From positions 1 through 64,000 of the forward strand of contig NZ_JMPP01000055.1 in NCBI RefSeq assembly GCF_000735435.1: a DNA stretch of 64,000 nucleotides, in the 5' to 3' direction. The notes beneath the pieces are model-generated. The model was not told the DNA's origin, ran no database searches, and was given only the letters and a program-made list of their open reading frames with translations. Both the position numbers and the translations under genes were made by a program. Position 1 is the stretch's first letter, and each line of letters opens with the position of its first letter. Positions 1-8,819 of this stretch are shown here, in pieces. The stretch comes from Klebsiella planticola ATCC 33531. Its GTDB lineage: Bacteria > Pseudomonadota > Gammaproteobacteria > Enterobacterales > Enterobacteriaceae.

Positions 1-3
1 TCT

Positions 4-125
4 CCCCGGTGGCGCTACGCTTACCGGGGCTACAGCCGGTGCACACCGTAGCCGGGCAAGGGATTTACCCCGCCGCCAGGAAGCAACCGTTTCGTAGGCC
101 AGGTAAGGCGTAGCCGCCACCTGGC
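4..125. repeat. Pair of REP/BIME-like palindromic elements
   Basis: Two GC-rich hairpin-forming units are visible. One at 4-33 contains GGCGCTACGCTTACCGG and one at 94-125 contains GGTAAGGCGTAGCCGCCACC. They share the GGCGCTACGCxTA core in opposite orientation, as expected of enterobacterial REP sequences arranged as a BIME. They lie downstream of the minus-strand dioxygenase gene, the usual extragenic setting. Confidence 0.7.
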
Positions 126-152
126 AAAAAACGGACATCATGGCGCACCGGG

Positions 153-920
153 TTACTCCACATCCAGCAGCCATTTTTGCGCCGGCGTCAGGCGGCTGGC
201 GGTTTCCGGCTTTAACCAGAGCCGCTGGTCCTGCTGCGCGCTGTCCTGGCGGTCAATGTATAAACCGTGCAGCACCCGTCTTCTGCTGCCGGTGATATTG
301 CAGGTTCCGCCGTGCCAGGTATGCGCGTTATAAATCATCACGCTCCCCGCCGGGGCGGCAAACACCACCTCATCCGGGTGCGGCAGTTCAGGGTCGCTCA
401 GGACCTCTTCGGGCAGTTCCGGACGCAGATGCGTACCGGGAATAATTCGCGGGGCGCCATTCTCGGCGCTCAAATCATCGATTGCCCAAATGGTATTGAC
501 CAGATGCACTTTGGGAAAATCGGGACGCGGTTTTTTCCAGTCGGCATGTAGAGGCTGGTGGCCGCCGTTAACCAGCGCCTCGCGCGCATTCAGGCTGGAC
601 ACTTTAAAGTCGCCCTGAAAAATATAGCGGCAGGCCGACAGCACCAGCGGATGGGACCACACCTTCTCCCAAATCACCCCTTTATTCACCAGATTGGCAA
701 TACGCGTCGCGGTCGCCTCCTGATGGTGTTCCATGGCCAGGTTATCTCCCTCGCTCTCGACAAGCGCATCGATGAGCTCGCGCATCGCCGCCAGCCATGC
801 CGGGTCGGCCAGATGATGCACCACGGTATAGCCAAGCGTATCCAGCTCCTGTTTCATTTTGGCGGATAAGGCGATGTTGGCGCCGAGGGCATCCAGATAG
901 ACAGCAGATTGATGTTCCAT
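153..920 (-). CDS. Phytanoyl-CoA dioxygenase (PhyH) family protein
   Basis: The 255-residue product resembles Fe(II)/2-oxoglutarate-dependent oxygenases of the PhyH family. The iron-binding facial triad is readable as H125-x-D127 in HQPLHADWK and distal H203 in HTWHGGT, and the arginine-rich strand near 213-215 would bind 2-oxoglutarate. No signal peptide or membrane segment is seen, so it should be cytoplasmic. The start at 920 follows a purine-rich AAGGAAAT. It is divergent from an AraC-type regulator about 250 bp away, which suggests that regulator controls it. The substrate cannot be read from the sequence; bacterial PhyH proteins act on diverse small molecules. Confidence 0.8.
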   Translation of the reverse strand: MEHQSAVYLDALGANIALSAKMKQELDTLGYTVVHHLADPAWLAAMRELIDALVESEGDNLAMEHHQEATATRIANLVNKGVIWEKVWSHPLVLSACRYIFQGDFKVSSLNAREALVNGGHQPLHADWKKPRPDFPKVHLVNTIWAIDDLSAENGAPRIIPGTHLRPELPEEVLSDPELPHPDEVVFAAPAGSVMIYNAHTWHGGTCNITGSRRRVLHGLYIDRQDSAQQDQRLWLKPETASRLTPAQKWLLDVE

Positions 921-1170
921 ATTTCCTTTCCTTAACCTTTCTATAACACGAAATAAACTCTAATCGTCGGCCAGGGAAAAAACATGAGGCGATTCCTACG
1001 AAAAACTGGACATCCGTACGCGGGGAGACAAAGTGTGATGATCATCAAACTCTGAGCTTCGGGCGGCCGCAGGCCGGCTCCGGGCGCTCAATCGGGCGAT
1101 CTAAAAGAGATCTGCGGGTATTAAATAGATTATATTCAACAGGATAATAGTTCGCTCTCGGGGTGAAGGG

Positions 1171-2004
1171 ATGATTGAAGATCTGCCGGGTATTTTAAAT
1201 CGTCTGGTCAATCAGAAGGACAGGCTGCTGGTCAGGTTCCCGGAACCGGATATTTCTGTCCCGGAACTGGCCTATCAGGTCGCGTTTCCGCGTCTGGAAA
1301 TTGTGCTGGAGGGGGAGCTGCGGGAGAACGGTTTACCCTTGTCCGATATGGTGCTGTCAACATCACAGGTGCTTTATGTTCAGGCGGGAAAATGGACCTG
1401 TCCGCAGTGGACCGGTCAGGCATCGACCTTAAGTATTTTATTTGGCAGGCAAAAGCTGGGGTTTTGCATCCAGCACTGGGACGGTAAACGGCTGCGAACG
1501 GAGAAACAAAGCGTCGCTCGCCTGGGACCGCGCGTGGGCTCTTATCTGCTGCTGGCGCTGAACGAAATATGTCTGCAGCCAGACCCGGTCACCGCCCGGC
1601 TGGTGGTGTCGGCGCTGCTGAGCCACTGCCTTGAACAGCTGGTCGGCCTGGAGATGCGGGTCAGCCGTAGCCGCGACCTGTTTATGGCGGTACAGGATTA
1701 TCTGGAGGAGAATCTCAGCCAGCCGTTAACCCGCGAATCGGTGGCGAAACGTTTTCATATCACCCCCAACTACCTGTCGCACATTTTTCAGAAGTCGGGT
1801 TCCGTCGGCTTTAACGAATACCTGACCCGCGTCCGGCTCGAGCAGGCCAAAAAGCTGCTGCGGGGTTACGATTTAAAAGTCAAAGAGATTGCCCATAACT
1901 GCGGTTTTGTCGACAGTAACTATTTTTGCCGGGTGTTTAAACGCTATACCGAACGCTCCCCTTCTGAATATCGCCGCCATTGTCGCAGCGCGCAGCAGGG
2001 ATAG
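1171..2004 (+). CDS. AraC family transcriptional regulator
   Basis: The 277-residue protein has a variable N-terminal half that probably senses an effector. Its C-terminal AraC/XylS double helix-turn-helix spans about residues 172-270 and includes SVAKRFHITPNYLSHIFQK and IAHNCGFVDSNYFCRVFKR. It starts at 1171 after GAAGGG. It is divergent from the PhyH-family oxygenase gene and is probably its local regulator, which is inference from position only. No cysteine-rich or membrane region is seen. The gene ends 9 bp before the end of the convergent diguanylate cyclase gene. Confidence 0.88.
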   Translation: MIEDLPGILNRLVNQKDRLLVRFPEPDISVPELAYQVAFPRLEIVLEGELRENGLPLSDMVLSTSQVLYVQAGKWTCPQWTGQASTLSILFGRQKLGFCIQHWDGKRLRTEKQSVARLGPRVGSYLLLALNEICLQPDPVTARLVVSALLSHCLEQLVGLEMRVSRSRDLFMAVQDYLEENLSQPLTRESVAKRFHITPNYLSHIFQKSGSVGFNEYLTRVRLEQAKKLLRGYDLKVKEIAHNCGFVDSNYFCRVFKRYTERSPSEYRRHCRSAQQG

Positions 2005-2012
2005 CGGCGGCC

Positions 2013-2942
2013 TCAGGATGTGGCCCACTCGACGCGTCCACGGCCGTTATGTTTCGCCTGGTAGAGCGCTTCATCCACCTTCTTAATAAACGCATCCTGC
2101 GCTTCACCTTTTTCACGCATGCCGACGCCAATGCTGACCGACAGCGGATAATCATGATTAATCAGAATGGAGCGGACATTCTCCAGAATGGACTGCGCCA
2201 GGTTGCGCACCTCTTCGGCCGGCATCCCGTCAACAATAATGGCAAACTCTTCGCCGCCAATCCGGGCCGGCAGAATTTTATCGCTGGTTAATTTTGCCAG
2301 CTGTTTACCCAACGCAAATAGCACCTCATCGCCCACCAGATGGCCGTAGGTATCATTGATGTTCTTGAAAAAATCAATATCCAGAATCATCAGCGCCAGC
2401 TGGTGGCCCTGTTTTTCCCGGATGGTATCAATGAAAAAACGCCGGTTAGGCAGTTGAGTAAGCTCGTCTTTTAACGATTGAGAACGCGCGTCGACGTACA
2501 GCACGTTAATACGCTCGATAATTTTATAGATGCCGATGGTCGTCAACAGCATGCCGGAAAGACGGAGCAGATCTTCGCAGTAATAGCCCATCCATTTCGG
2601 CTGGACAAATATTTCGTCCATTACATCAAAGGTACAGCCGGCTATCCAGAGCAACAGCCCGTAGCGCACCCAGTTTACCGCGACATAACTCATTCTGACT
2701 TTTGCCGAAATCCATAACATAAACACCAGGAACAATAAGGCTAACAGATCAATATACAGCCCGGCGTTGGCGAAGATAACGTCCCAGGGACCTAATGGTT
2801 TCGAAATCACAATACACAATGCGGAAACGGCGATAATTATCAGTAATGCGGAGAAAAGATTCATCCCGGAACGGGAGGACTGCGTCTGTATATTAATACT
2901 CTGTTCTGAATTCAGCATCGGCATGTCTCTCGTCAGCAGCAT
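2013..2942 (-). CDS. Membrane-bound diguanylate cyclase (GGDEF)
   Basis: The 309-residue protein begins with about four or five hydrophobic segments (roughly residues 28-48, 55-79, 90-105 and 123-142). A GGDEF domain follows from about 158 to 307. The active-site loop is GGEEF at 229-233, a catalytically competent variant, and LMILDIDFFKNINDTYGH is the metal and nucleotide site. It should make cyclic di-GMP from two GTP at the inner membrane. Residues 220-223 are SDKI rather than RxxD, so the usual inhibitory I-site is missing. A start at the second methionine (residue 7) is also possible. No EAL domain or periplasmic sensor domain is present. Confidence 0.88.
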   Translation of the reverse strand: MLLTRDMPMLNSEQSINIQTQSSRSGMNLFSALLIIIAVSALCIVISKPLGPWDVIFANAGLYIDLLALLFLVFMLWISAKVRMSYVAVNWVRYGLLLWIAGCTFDVMDEIFVQPKWMGYYCEDLLRLSGMLLTTIGIYKIIERINVLYVDARSQSLKDELTQLPNRRFFIDTIREKQGHQLALMILDIDFFKNINDTYGHLVGDEVLFALGKQLAKLTSDKILPARIGGEEFAIIVDGMPAEEVRNLAQSILENVRSILINHDYPLSVSIGVGMREKGEAQDAFIKKVDEALYQAKHNGRGRVEWATS

Positions 2943-3255
2943 ATCTTTTCACAAGTAGCATAACAGTCGGGGAATTTTCAGCGAATAAAAATGATGATTA
3001 TCTGAGGGTTAAAGGCGTCATCGATGCTTAACAAGAAGAGCAGACTGACCCCGCGGAATGATTCCAACTGACTACCAATCCATGGCGACGAGGTCAGTGC
3101 CGCGGATGGTATAGAGTTCATCATCCGCATATTTAGCACTTTGTGCTACTTTCGGGTAAAAATAGCCCGTCACTTCGGTCAATCAGCCGCCGCTCAGCGG
3201 CCCTCAGCGCGGCGCCGGCGCAGAAGAAGCCGCTAGTGCGACCGCGCGGGACGGC
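2943..3255. other. Intergenic, no gene recognised
   Basis: This 313 bp stretch lies between the start of the diguanylate cyclase gene and the 3' end of hpxK. The first ~100 bp next to the cyclase are AT-rich and probably hold its promoter. The GC-rich end next to hpxK (CCGCCGCTCAGCGGCC and neighbours, about 3185-3235) can fold into hairpins and may end the hpxFGHIJK transcript. It lacks a T-run, and no open reading frame convinces. Confidence 0.5.
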
Positions 3256-4518
3256 TTATGCGTTTTCGGCCAGCGCCCGCGTCGCGCGGCGAAACGCCGC
3301 AATAGCCAACGCCACATCCTGGCAGGTAACGGATTCCGCCGGGTGGTGGCTGACGCCGCCTTTGCAGCGCACAAACAGCATGCCTACCGGCCAACGTTCG
3401 GCGATGGCGATCGCATCGTGCCCGGCGCCGCTCGGCAGGGACAGCGAGCGCCCCTGAACCTCGGTGACGGCTTGCGTCAACACCGCCTGTAGCCGCCGAT
3501 CGCAGGCGGTCGCGGCGATGTGGTAGAACGCTTCGGCGGCAAAGCGCAGATGGCGACGGGCGGCTATCGCCTGCGCGGCATCCAGCAGCGTGGTGAGCAG
3601 CGCGTCGAGCGGACCATCCTGCGGACCGCGAATATCCAGAGTCAGCGCCACCTCGCCGGGAATGACGTTAACCGCGCCCGGGGCGCAGCGCAACGTCCCC
3701 ACCGTAGCCACCAGGTTTCCCCCGTGCTGCCGGGTTGTCGTCTCAATGAGGACCATCCATTCGGCAGCGGCGGCCAGCGCATCCCGACGCTGGCTCATCG
3801 GTACCGTTCCGGCGTGGCCCGCTTCGCCGGTAAAACGGCAGTTCAGGCGGCGGGCGCCGTTGATGGCCTCCACCACGCCGAGCGCCAGCTCCGCTTGCTC
3901 AAGGCACGGCCCCTGCTCAATGTGCAGCTCGAGATAGCCGGCGATATCCGCCGTCGGACGCGCCGCCAGGCCGACTCGCGCAGGATCAAGTCCGGCCTGC
4001 GCCATCGCCTGCGCCACGCTGATCCCCTGAGCATCGGTCTGCGCCAGCCAGCTCTCCGGCCAGCTTCCCGTCAGGCCGCGACTGCCCAGCAACGTGATGC
4101 CAAAACGGGTCCCTTCTTCATCGCAGAAACCGACAATCTCTATCGCTTTCGCCAGGCGAAGCCCCTGCCGATGCAGGTTTTCCACCACGTCAATCGCCGT
4201 AAGCACTCCCAGCATGCCGTCATAGCGCCCGGCATTGCGTACCGTATCCAGATGAGATCCCAGCAGAATTGCCGGCGCCCCCTCCTGCTCGCCTTCATAA
4301 CGCCCGCAAATGTTCCCGACGCTATCCTGCCAGACGGTCATTCCCGCCTGCGTCATCCAGCGCGCCACCTGCTGATTGGCCTGCAAATGCTGCGGCGAGA
4401 GATACACCCGGGTCAGCCCTTCTGCCGTTTCGCTGATCGCGGCCAGCTCATCGGCGCGGGCCATCACCCGCTCCGCGGCCGCCATCATCTCCGCCTGCTG
4501 GCGTGTTGATTGATTCAT
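3256..4518 (-). CDS. hpxK: Allantoate amidohydrolase HpxK
   Basis: This M20-family metallohydrolase (420 residues from the chosen start) should hydrolyse allantoate to ureidoglycine with release of CO2 and ammonia in the cytoplasm. Metal ligands are visible as H89 and D100 in GSHLDTVRNAGRYDG and E134/E135 in CDEEGTRFG, followed by the central dimerisation domain. Length matches AllC-type enzymes (about 410). The frame is open further upstream, but ATG at 4518 overlaps the hpxJ stop as ATGA and gives the family-typical N-terminus. It is the last gene of hpxFGHIJK and is translationally coupled to hpxJ. It feeds ureidoglycine to HpxJ. Confidence 0.92.
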   Translation of the reverse strand: MNQSTRQQAEMMAAAERVMARADELAAISETAEGLTRVYLSPQHLQANQQVARWMTQAGMTVWQDSVGNICGRYEGEQEGAPAILLGSHLDTVRNAGRYDGMLGVLTAIDVVENLHRQGLRLAKAIEIVGFCDEEGTRFGITLLGSRGLTGSWPESWLAQTDAQGISVAQAMAQAGLDPARVGLAARPTADIAGYLELHIEQGPCLEQAELALGVVEAINGARRLNCRFTGEAGHAGTVPMSQRRDALAAAAEWMVLIETTTRQHGGNLVATVGTLRCAPGAVNVIPGEVALTLDIRGPQDGPLDALLTTLLDAAQAIAARRHLRFAAEAFYHIAATACDRRLQAVLTQAVTEVQGRSLSLPSGAGHDAIAIAERWPVGMLFVRCKGGVSHHPAESVTCQDVALAIAAFRRATRALAENA

Positions 4519-5756
4519 CGCGCACTCTCGCTGCAATAGTGATCCCACGCCGCCTGCATCGCCGCTCCCTGGGTGGTAGAGAATTTCAGGTAATTCAGTA
4601 CTGACTCCAGAGCGCTGAGCGTGGTCAGCACGCAATCTTTCCGCGCGTTATAGCCCATGGTGCCGATGCGCCACACTTTGCCATGCAGCGGGCCAAAGGA
4701 GGTGCCGATCTCAATGCCGAAATCTTCCAGCATTAGCTTCCGTACCTGGTCACCGTTGATGCCCTGCGGAATCACCACTCCGAGCACGTTGTTCATCTTA
4801 TGTTTCAGGTCGCCAAAGGTCTCCAGCCCCATCGCCTGAATGCCTTTGAGCAGCGCATCGCCATGCAGCTTATGTCGGGCGATCCCCCGATCCAGCCCCT
4901 CCTGCAGGATCAGTCGCGCGCATTCGCGAGCGCCAAACAGCGCCGATGTGGCCTCGGTGTGGTGATTCAGGCGCTCCGGCCCCCAGTAGTCCATCACCAT
5001 GCCGAGGTCGAAGTAGTTGGAGTAAACCATCTCATCCACACCATCAAGATGGGCGTCGGTACGAATGCCCTCCTCCACGCATTTGCGGCGGCGAATCACC
5101 TCCTCCATGCGCGCGCTGAGGGTAATCGGCGAGGTACCGGACGGGCCGCCGAGGCATTTCTGCATCCCTGCGGATACCGCATCCAGCCCCCAGGCATCGG
5201 TCTCCAGGGCATTGCCGGCCAGCGAGGCGGTAGCGTCGGTGTAAAACAGCACCTCGTGACGGCGACAGATATCGCCCAGCTCCGCCAGCGGCTGGAGCAT
5301 GGTGGTCGAGGTGTCGCCCTGTACCGTCAGCAGCAGGCGCGGACGCACGCGTTTGATGGCGTCTTCAACCCGATCGGGGGTGAAGACTTCGCCCCACGGT
5401 ACCTCGATAGTGTGAACCTCGGCGCGACAGCGGCGGGCGATTTCGCACAGCAGATGGCCGAAGCGGCCAAATACCGGCACCAGCACCTTATCGCCAGGGC
5501 GAATAGCCGACACCAGAATCGCTTCGATTCCCGCGCGCGAGGTGCCGTCCACCAGCATCGTCCAGCGATTTTCGGTACGGAACACCCCGCGGTACAGCGC
5601 CATAACCTCATTCATATAGTGGGTCATCGCCGGATCGTACTGACCAATCAGCTGGCTCGACATGGCGCGCAGCACGCGCGGGTCGGCGTTAATCGGCCCT
5701 GGCCCCATCAGCAGGCGCGGCGGCGGGTTGAGTTGCGAAAATTGAGCGATATCCAT
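4515..5756 (-). CDS. hpxJ: Ureidoglycine-glyoxylate aminotransferase HpxJ
   Basis: This class V PLP-dependent aminotransferase (413 residues) resembles PucG/alanine-glyoxylate aminotransferases. The PLP lysine is K200 in SAGMQKCLGGPSG, preceded by the cofactor aspartate in FYTDATASLAG. From known Klebsiella work the family transfers the amino group of ureidoglycine to glyoxylate, giving oxalurate and glycine, so ureidoglycine can bypass ureidoglycolate. The gene follows the ABC ATPase gene by 15 bp and overlaps hpxK by 4 bp, fixing it in the hpxFGHIJK operon. Confidence 0.9.
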   Translation of the reverse strand: MDIAQFSQLNPPPRLLMGPGPINADPRVLRAMSSQLIGQYDPAMTHYMNEVMALYRGVFRTENRWTMLVDGTSRAGIEAILVSAIRPGDKVLVPVFGRFGHLLCEIARRCRAEVHTIEVPWGEVFTPDRVEDAIKRVRPRLLLTVQGDTSTTMLQPLAELGDICRRHEVLFYTDATASLAGNALETDAWGLDAVSAGMQKCLGGPSGTSPITLSARMEEVIRRRKCVEEGIRTDAHLDGVDEMVYSNYFDLGMVMDYWGPERLNHHTEATSALFGARECARLILQEGLDRGIARHKLHGDALLKGIQAMGLETFGDLKHKMNNVLGVVIPQGINGDQVRKLMLEDFGIEIGTSFGPLHGKVWRIGTMGYNARKDCVLTTLSALESVLNYLKFSTTQGAAMQAAWDHYCSESAR

Positions 5757-5771
5757 TTTAGAGTCCTTTGA

Positions 5772-6509
5772 TTAATTCAGGCCGCGAACGGAGGAGATAA
5801 ACTGTTTCAGTTCATGGGTCTGCGGGTTGGCAAACAGCGTTTTACTGTCACCCTGCTCCCAGACCCGTCCCTGATGCATAAACACCACCCGATCGCCCAC
5901 TTCACGGGCAAAATTCATTTCATGGGTGACGAGAATCAGCGTCATTCCCTCGGCAGCCAGCTGCTCGAGAACCTTGAGCACTTCGCCCACCAGTTCCGGA
6001 TCCAGCGCCGAGGTAATCTCGTCACACAGTAACACTTTTGGCGACATCGCCAGCGCGCGGGCAATCGCCACCCGCTGCTGCTGGCCGCCGGAGAGGCTCG
6101 AGGGATAATAGTCCAGCCGATCGCCAAGGCCGACCTTCTCCAGCATCCGCTGCGCCAGCTCACGACATTCGGCGGCGCTTTTTTTCAGCACCCGTCGCGG
6201 CGCCAGCATCACGTTCTCCAGCGCGGTCATGTGCGGAAACAGGTTAAAATTCTGGAACACCATCCCGACGGAACGGCTGATCTCGCGGGCCTGCGAATCG
6301 CGGTCGGTAATGGTCATGCCGCCCAGCTTAATGCTGCCGTCCTGATACCCTTCCAGCCCGTTGATGCAGCGGAGCAGCGTGCTTTTCCCCGAGCCGCTAC
6401 GGCCAATAATCGAAATGACCTCGCCCATCTCGATGTCCAGATCGACACCTTTGAGCACGTGGTTGTCGCCGTAGTACTTCTGCATCTGATTAATGGTGAT
6501 GAGAGGCAT
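5772..6509 (-). CDS. hpxI: ABC transporter ATP-binding subunit HpxI
   Basis: This 245-residue ATPase is of the polar amino acid uptake (GlnQ/HisP) type. Walker A GRSGSGKST lies at about 36-44, the signature is LSGGQQQRVAIARAL, and Walker B ends VLLCDEITSALDPE. It powers the HpxFGHI importer from the cytoplasmic face. The start at 6509 follows GGAGAATAAATTC and overlaps the 3' end of the upstream permease gene by 20 bp. By position the transporter should import allantoin, allantoate or a downstream ureide; the exact substrate cannot be read here. The gene letter follows the published hpxFGHIJK order and is less certain than the family. Confidence 0.85.
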   Translation of the reverse strand: MPLITINQMQKYYGDNHVLKGVDLDIEMGEVISIIGRSGSGKSTLLRCINGLEGYQDGSIKLGGMTITDRDSQAREISRSVGMVFQNFNLFPHMTALENVMLAPRRVLKKSAAECRELAQRMLEKVGLGDRLDYYPSSLSGGQQQRVAIARALAMSPKVLLCDEITSALDPELVGEVLKVLEQLAAEGMTLILVTHEMNFAREVGDRVVFMHQGRVWEQGDSKTLFANPQTHELKQFISSVRGLN

Positions 6510-7149
6510 TGAATTTATTCTCCAGATAGCGGCTGTAGCGGGACAGCGGGTAGCACAGAATGAAGTAGCCCAGCGCCACCAGCGCAAAGACTTTAAACGG
6601 CTGATAGGTCACGTTGGTCAGCATCGTGCCAGCTTTGGTCAGTTCGACGAAGCCGATAATCGACGCCAGCGCGGTGCCTTTCACCACCTGCACCGCAAAC
6701 CCTACGGTGGGCGCAATGGCGATACGCAGCGCCTGCGGCGCAATGACGCGAAACAAGGTCTGGGCGAAACTGAGGCCCAGACAGCGCGAAGCTTCCCACT
6801 GCCCTTTCGGCAACGCGCGAATGCTGCCGAACCAGATATCGAGTAAAAAGGCGCTGGTGTAGAAGGTCAGCGCCAGCGACGCGGCGGTCCACGGCGAGAC
6901 GTCAATGCCGAACAGCGCCACGCCGAAGAAGGCCAGAAACAGCTGCATCAGCAGCGGTGTCCCCTGAAACAGCTCGATATAGCCGCGAATCAGGCGCTTA
7001 ACCTGGCGTCCGCCGGTGAGGCGCAGCAGCAGCAGCGGCAACGTCACCAGCGCGCCGCCAATAAACGCCACCAGCGACAGCAGTACCGTCCAGCGGCCGG
7101 CCAGCAGCAGATTGCGAATAATATCCCAGTCAGTAAAGGTGACCATCAT
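6490..7149 (-). CDS. hpxH: ABC transporter permease HpxH
   Basis: This 219-residue inner-membrane permease of the HisM/GlnP family has about five hydrophobic segments. The EAA loop around QWEASRCLGLSFAQTLFRVIAPQA contacts the ATPase. It forms the channel with the neighbouring HpxG-like permease. ATG at 7149 overlaps the upstream gene's stop as ATGA, giving tight coupling, although a second ATG follows immediately. The 20 bp overlap with the ATPase gene downstream supports a single operon. Confidence 0.85.
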   Translation of the reverse strand: MMVTFTDWDIIRNLLLAGRWTVLLSLVAFIGGALVTLPLLLLRLTGGRQVKRLIRGYIELFQGTPLLMQLFLAFFGVALFGIDVSPWTAASLALTFYTSAFLLDIWFGSIRALPKGQWEASRCLGLSFAQTLFRVIAPQALRIAIAPTVGFAVQVVKGTALASIIGFVELTKAGTMLTNVTYQPFKVFALVALGYFILCYPLSRYSRYLENKFNASHHH

Positions 7150-7811
7150 GCCTGCACCCCCAGCCATTTTCGCCCTGCCGCCATCAACAGCTGACGCATG
7201 GTTATCGAAAGCACTAAGTAGATCCCCGTCGTCACCAGATAGACCTCAAAGCTCAGAAACGTCCGCGACTGGATCAGGTTGGCGGCAAAGGTCAGCTCTT
7301 CATAAGAGACCTGCGACACCACCGACGATCCCAGCATCACGATAATGCATTGACTGACCAGCGCCGGGTAAATCCGCTGCAGCGCCGGCGGCAACACCAC
7401 CCGAATAAAAGTCTGCGTGCGGCTCAGCCCCAGCACACGCCCGGCCTCCCACTGGCCTTTTGGCGTCACCTGGATCCCGGCGCGAACGATCTCGGTGCTG
7501 TAGGCGCCAAGGTTGACCACCATCGCCAGCAGCGCGGCTTCGCCTGCCGTCATCTTCAGCCCGAGGTTAGGCAGACCGAAGACGATAAAGAACAGCTGAA
7601 CCACAAACGGCGTATTGCGGATAAGCTCCACGTAGCCGCCCCACAAACGGCTGAACCAGGATGGCCGCCCGCTACGAATAGCGGCGCCGAAGATGCCGAT
7701 AGCCAGGCCGCCGACCGTCGCCAGTACCGTCAGCTGAACCGTCACCCACAGTCCCGCCAGCAGCTCCGGCCAGTGCGGCCAGAGCGCAGAAAAATGAAGT
7801 TGTTCCGTCAT
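7146..7811 (-). CDS. hpxG: ABC transporter permease HpxG
   Basis: This is the second permease of the polar amino acid type (221 residues). It has about five transmembrane helices and the EAA motif around QWEAGRVLGLSRTQTFIRVVLPPA. It pairs with HpxH in the inner membrane. It starts 10 bp after the binding-protein gene and overlaps hpxH by 4 bp. G and H are assigned from gene order and could be swapped. Confidence 0.85.
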   Translation of the reverse strand: MTEQLHFSALWPHWPELLAGLWVTVQLTVLATVGGLAIGIFGAAIRSGRPSWFSRLWGGYVELIRNTPFVVQLFFIVFGLPNLGLKMTAGEAALLAMVVNLGAYSTEIVRAGIQVTPKGQWEAGRVLGLSRTQTFIRVVLPPALQRIYPALVSQCIIVMLGSSVVSQVSYEELTFAANLIQSRTFLSFEVYLVTTGIYLVLSITMRQLLMAAGRKWLGVQA

Positions 7812-7820
7812 TCACTGACC

Positions 7821-8606
7821 TTATGCGGAAAAGTCGGCGGGCAACGGCGCTTTCAGCCACTGCTGAGACAAATTGTTCAGGGTACCGTCTTTCATTCCCT
7901 GCTCGATCAGCGCATCGACTTTCGTTTTCAGCGCCGGCTCATTCTTTTTCAGACCAATCACGCACGGCGAATCTTTCAGCATAAAGCTCGGCACCGGCGC
8001 TTTAGCCGGGTTTTGCCGGGAAATCGCCGCCACCACCAGGTTACCGGTCGCCACGTACTGCACCTGGCCTGACAGATAAGCCGACAGCGTGGTGTTGTTG
8101 TCTTCATAGCGTTTAATCTGCGCCTCTTTCGGCGCAATGCTGGTCAGCACCATATCTTCCACCGCGCCACGGGTAACGCCGACGGTTTTGCCGCCGAGCG
8201 CCGCCGCATCCTTCAGCTCTTCCCCTTTCGGGCCGAATACGCCAAGGAAGAACGGCGCATACGGGCGGCTGAAATCAATCACCTTCTCGCGCTCCGCATT
8301 TTTGCCGAGGCTGGAGATAACCAGATCCACTTTATCGGTTTGCAGATAAGGCACCCGGTTGGCGCTGGTCACCGGCACCAGCTGCAGCTTGAGCTTCATC
8401 TGACTGGCAAGATAACGCGCCATATCGATGTCATAGCCCTGCGGCTGGAGATCGGTCCCCACCGAACCAAACGGCGGGAAATCCTGCGGAACCGCAATGC
8501 GAATCACGCCGCGCTTTTCGATATCCTGCAGCTGGTCGGCTTTCGCCGCTGTGATTTGCGTGAACAGACAAGCGGCCCCGGCCAGTGCGATCAGCAGTTT
8601 TTTCAT
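7821..8606 (-). CDS. hpxF: ABC transporter substrate-binding protein HpxF
   Basis: This 261-residue periplasmic binding protein of solute-binding family 3 has a Sec signal peptide, MKKLLIALAGAACLFTQITA with AKA at the cleavage site. Mature motifs include GVIRIAVPQDFPPFGSVG and the domain crossover at KVDLVISSLGKNAEREKVIDFSRPYAPF. The family normally binds amino acids and related zwitterions. In this operon it more plausibly binds a ureide such as allantoate or an oxalurate-type intermediate. It is the first gene of hpxFGHIJK; a sigma-54 promoter lies 53 bp upstream. Confidence 0.87.
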   Translation of the reverse strand: MKKLLIALAGAACLFTQITAAKADQLQDIEKRGVIRIAVPQDFPPFGSVGTDLQPQGYDIDMARYLASQMKLKLQLVPVTSANRVPYLQTDKVDLVISSLGKNAEREKVIDFSRPYAPFFLGVFGPKGEELKDAAALGGKTVGVTRGAVEDMVLTSIAPKEAQIKRYEDNNTTLSAYLSGQVQYVATGNLVVAAISRQNPAKAPVPSFMLKDSPCVIGLKKNEPALKTKVDALIEQGMKDGTLNNLSQQWLKAPLPADFSA

Positions 8607-8627
8607 GATGTTTACCCGTTACGTTAG

Positions 8628-8640
8628 TATGAAACAAAAG
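8628..8640 (+). promoter_or_regulatory. Candidate HpxU operator element (hpxF side)
   Basis: TATGAAACAAAAG occurs here between the hpxF -12 element and the hpxF start. The core ATGAAACAAAAG recurs exactly, inverted, in the hpxU-hpxW intergenic region at 9673-9684, and ATGAAAC recurs at 9756. An RpiR repressor gene lies between these sites, so they are good candidate operators. This is inference from repetition. Confidence 0.5.
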
Positions 8641-8658
8641 ATTCTTTAAATAAACTTC

Positions 8659-8674
8659 TGCAACTAATGTGCCA
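8659..8674 (-). promoter_or_regulatory. Sigma-54 promoter of hpxFGHIJK
   Basis: On the minus strand the sequence reads TGGCAC-N5-TTGCA, an exact match to the -24/-12 consensus of RpoN. It lies 53 bp before the hpxF start codon. It implies activator-dependent transcription under nitrogen limitation. Confidence 0.85.
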
Positions 8675-8781
8675 GATACAAAAAATGGGAGGGTCACGGC
8701 GCAAAGCGCGAGAAAAGAGAGAAGAAACAGGAGATAGCGGAAAACAGCGGGGAAACGGAGTTCATTCCCCCACTATTTTAT

Positions 8782-8816
8782 TGCACCATAAAAGAGCAAA
8801 GCACCAGCCTGAGGCC
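8782..8816 (-). promoter_or_regulatory. Candidate NtrC enhancer sites upstream of hpxF
   Basis: TGCACC-N5-AGAGCA at 8782-8798 resembles the NtrC consensus TGCACY-N5-GGTGCA with one good half-site. A second, weaker copy, AGCACC-N5-GAGGCC, lies at 8800-8816, close to two helical turns away. They sit 110-150 bp upstream of the -24 element, a normal enhancer distance. They overlap the region just beyond the hpxU stop codon. Confidence 0.45.
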
Positions 8817-8819
8817 CCA

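Noticed and set aside
3520-5771. Long plus-strand frames opposite hpxK and hpxJ
   Set aside because: They are antisense shadows in GC-rich DNA, rich in Arg/His/Gln, without ribosome sites or family motifs; the minus-strand enzymes explain the region.
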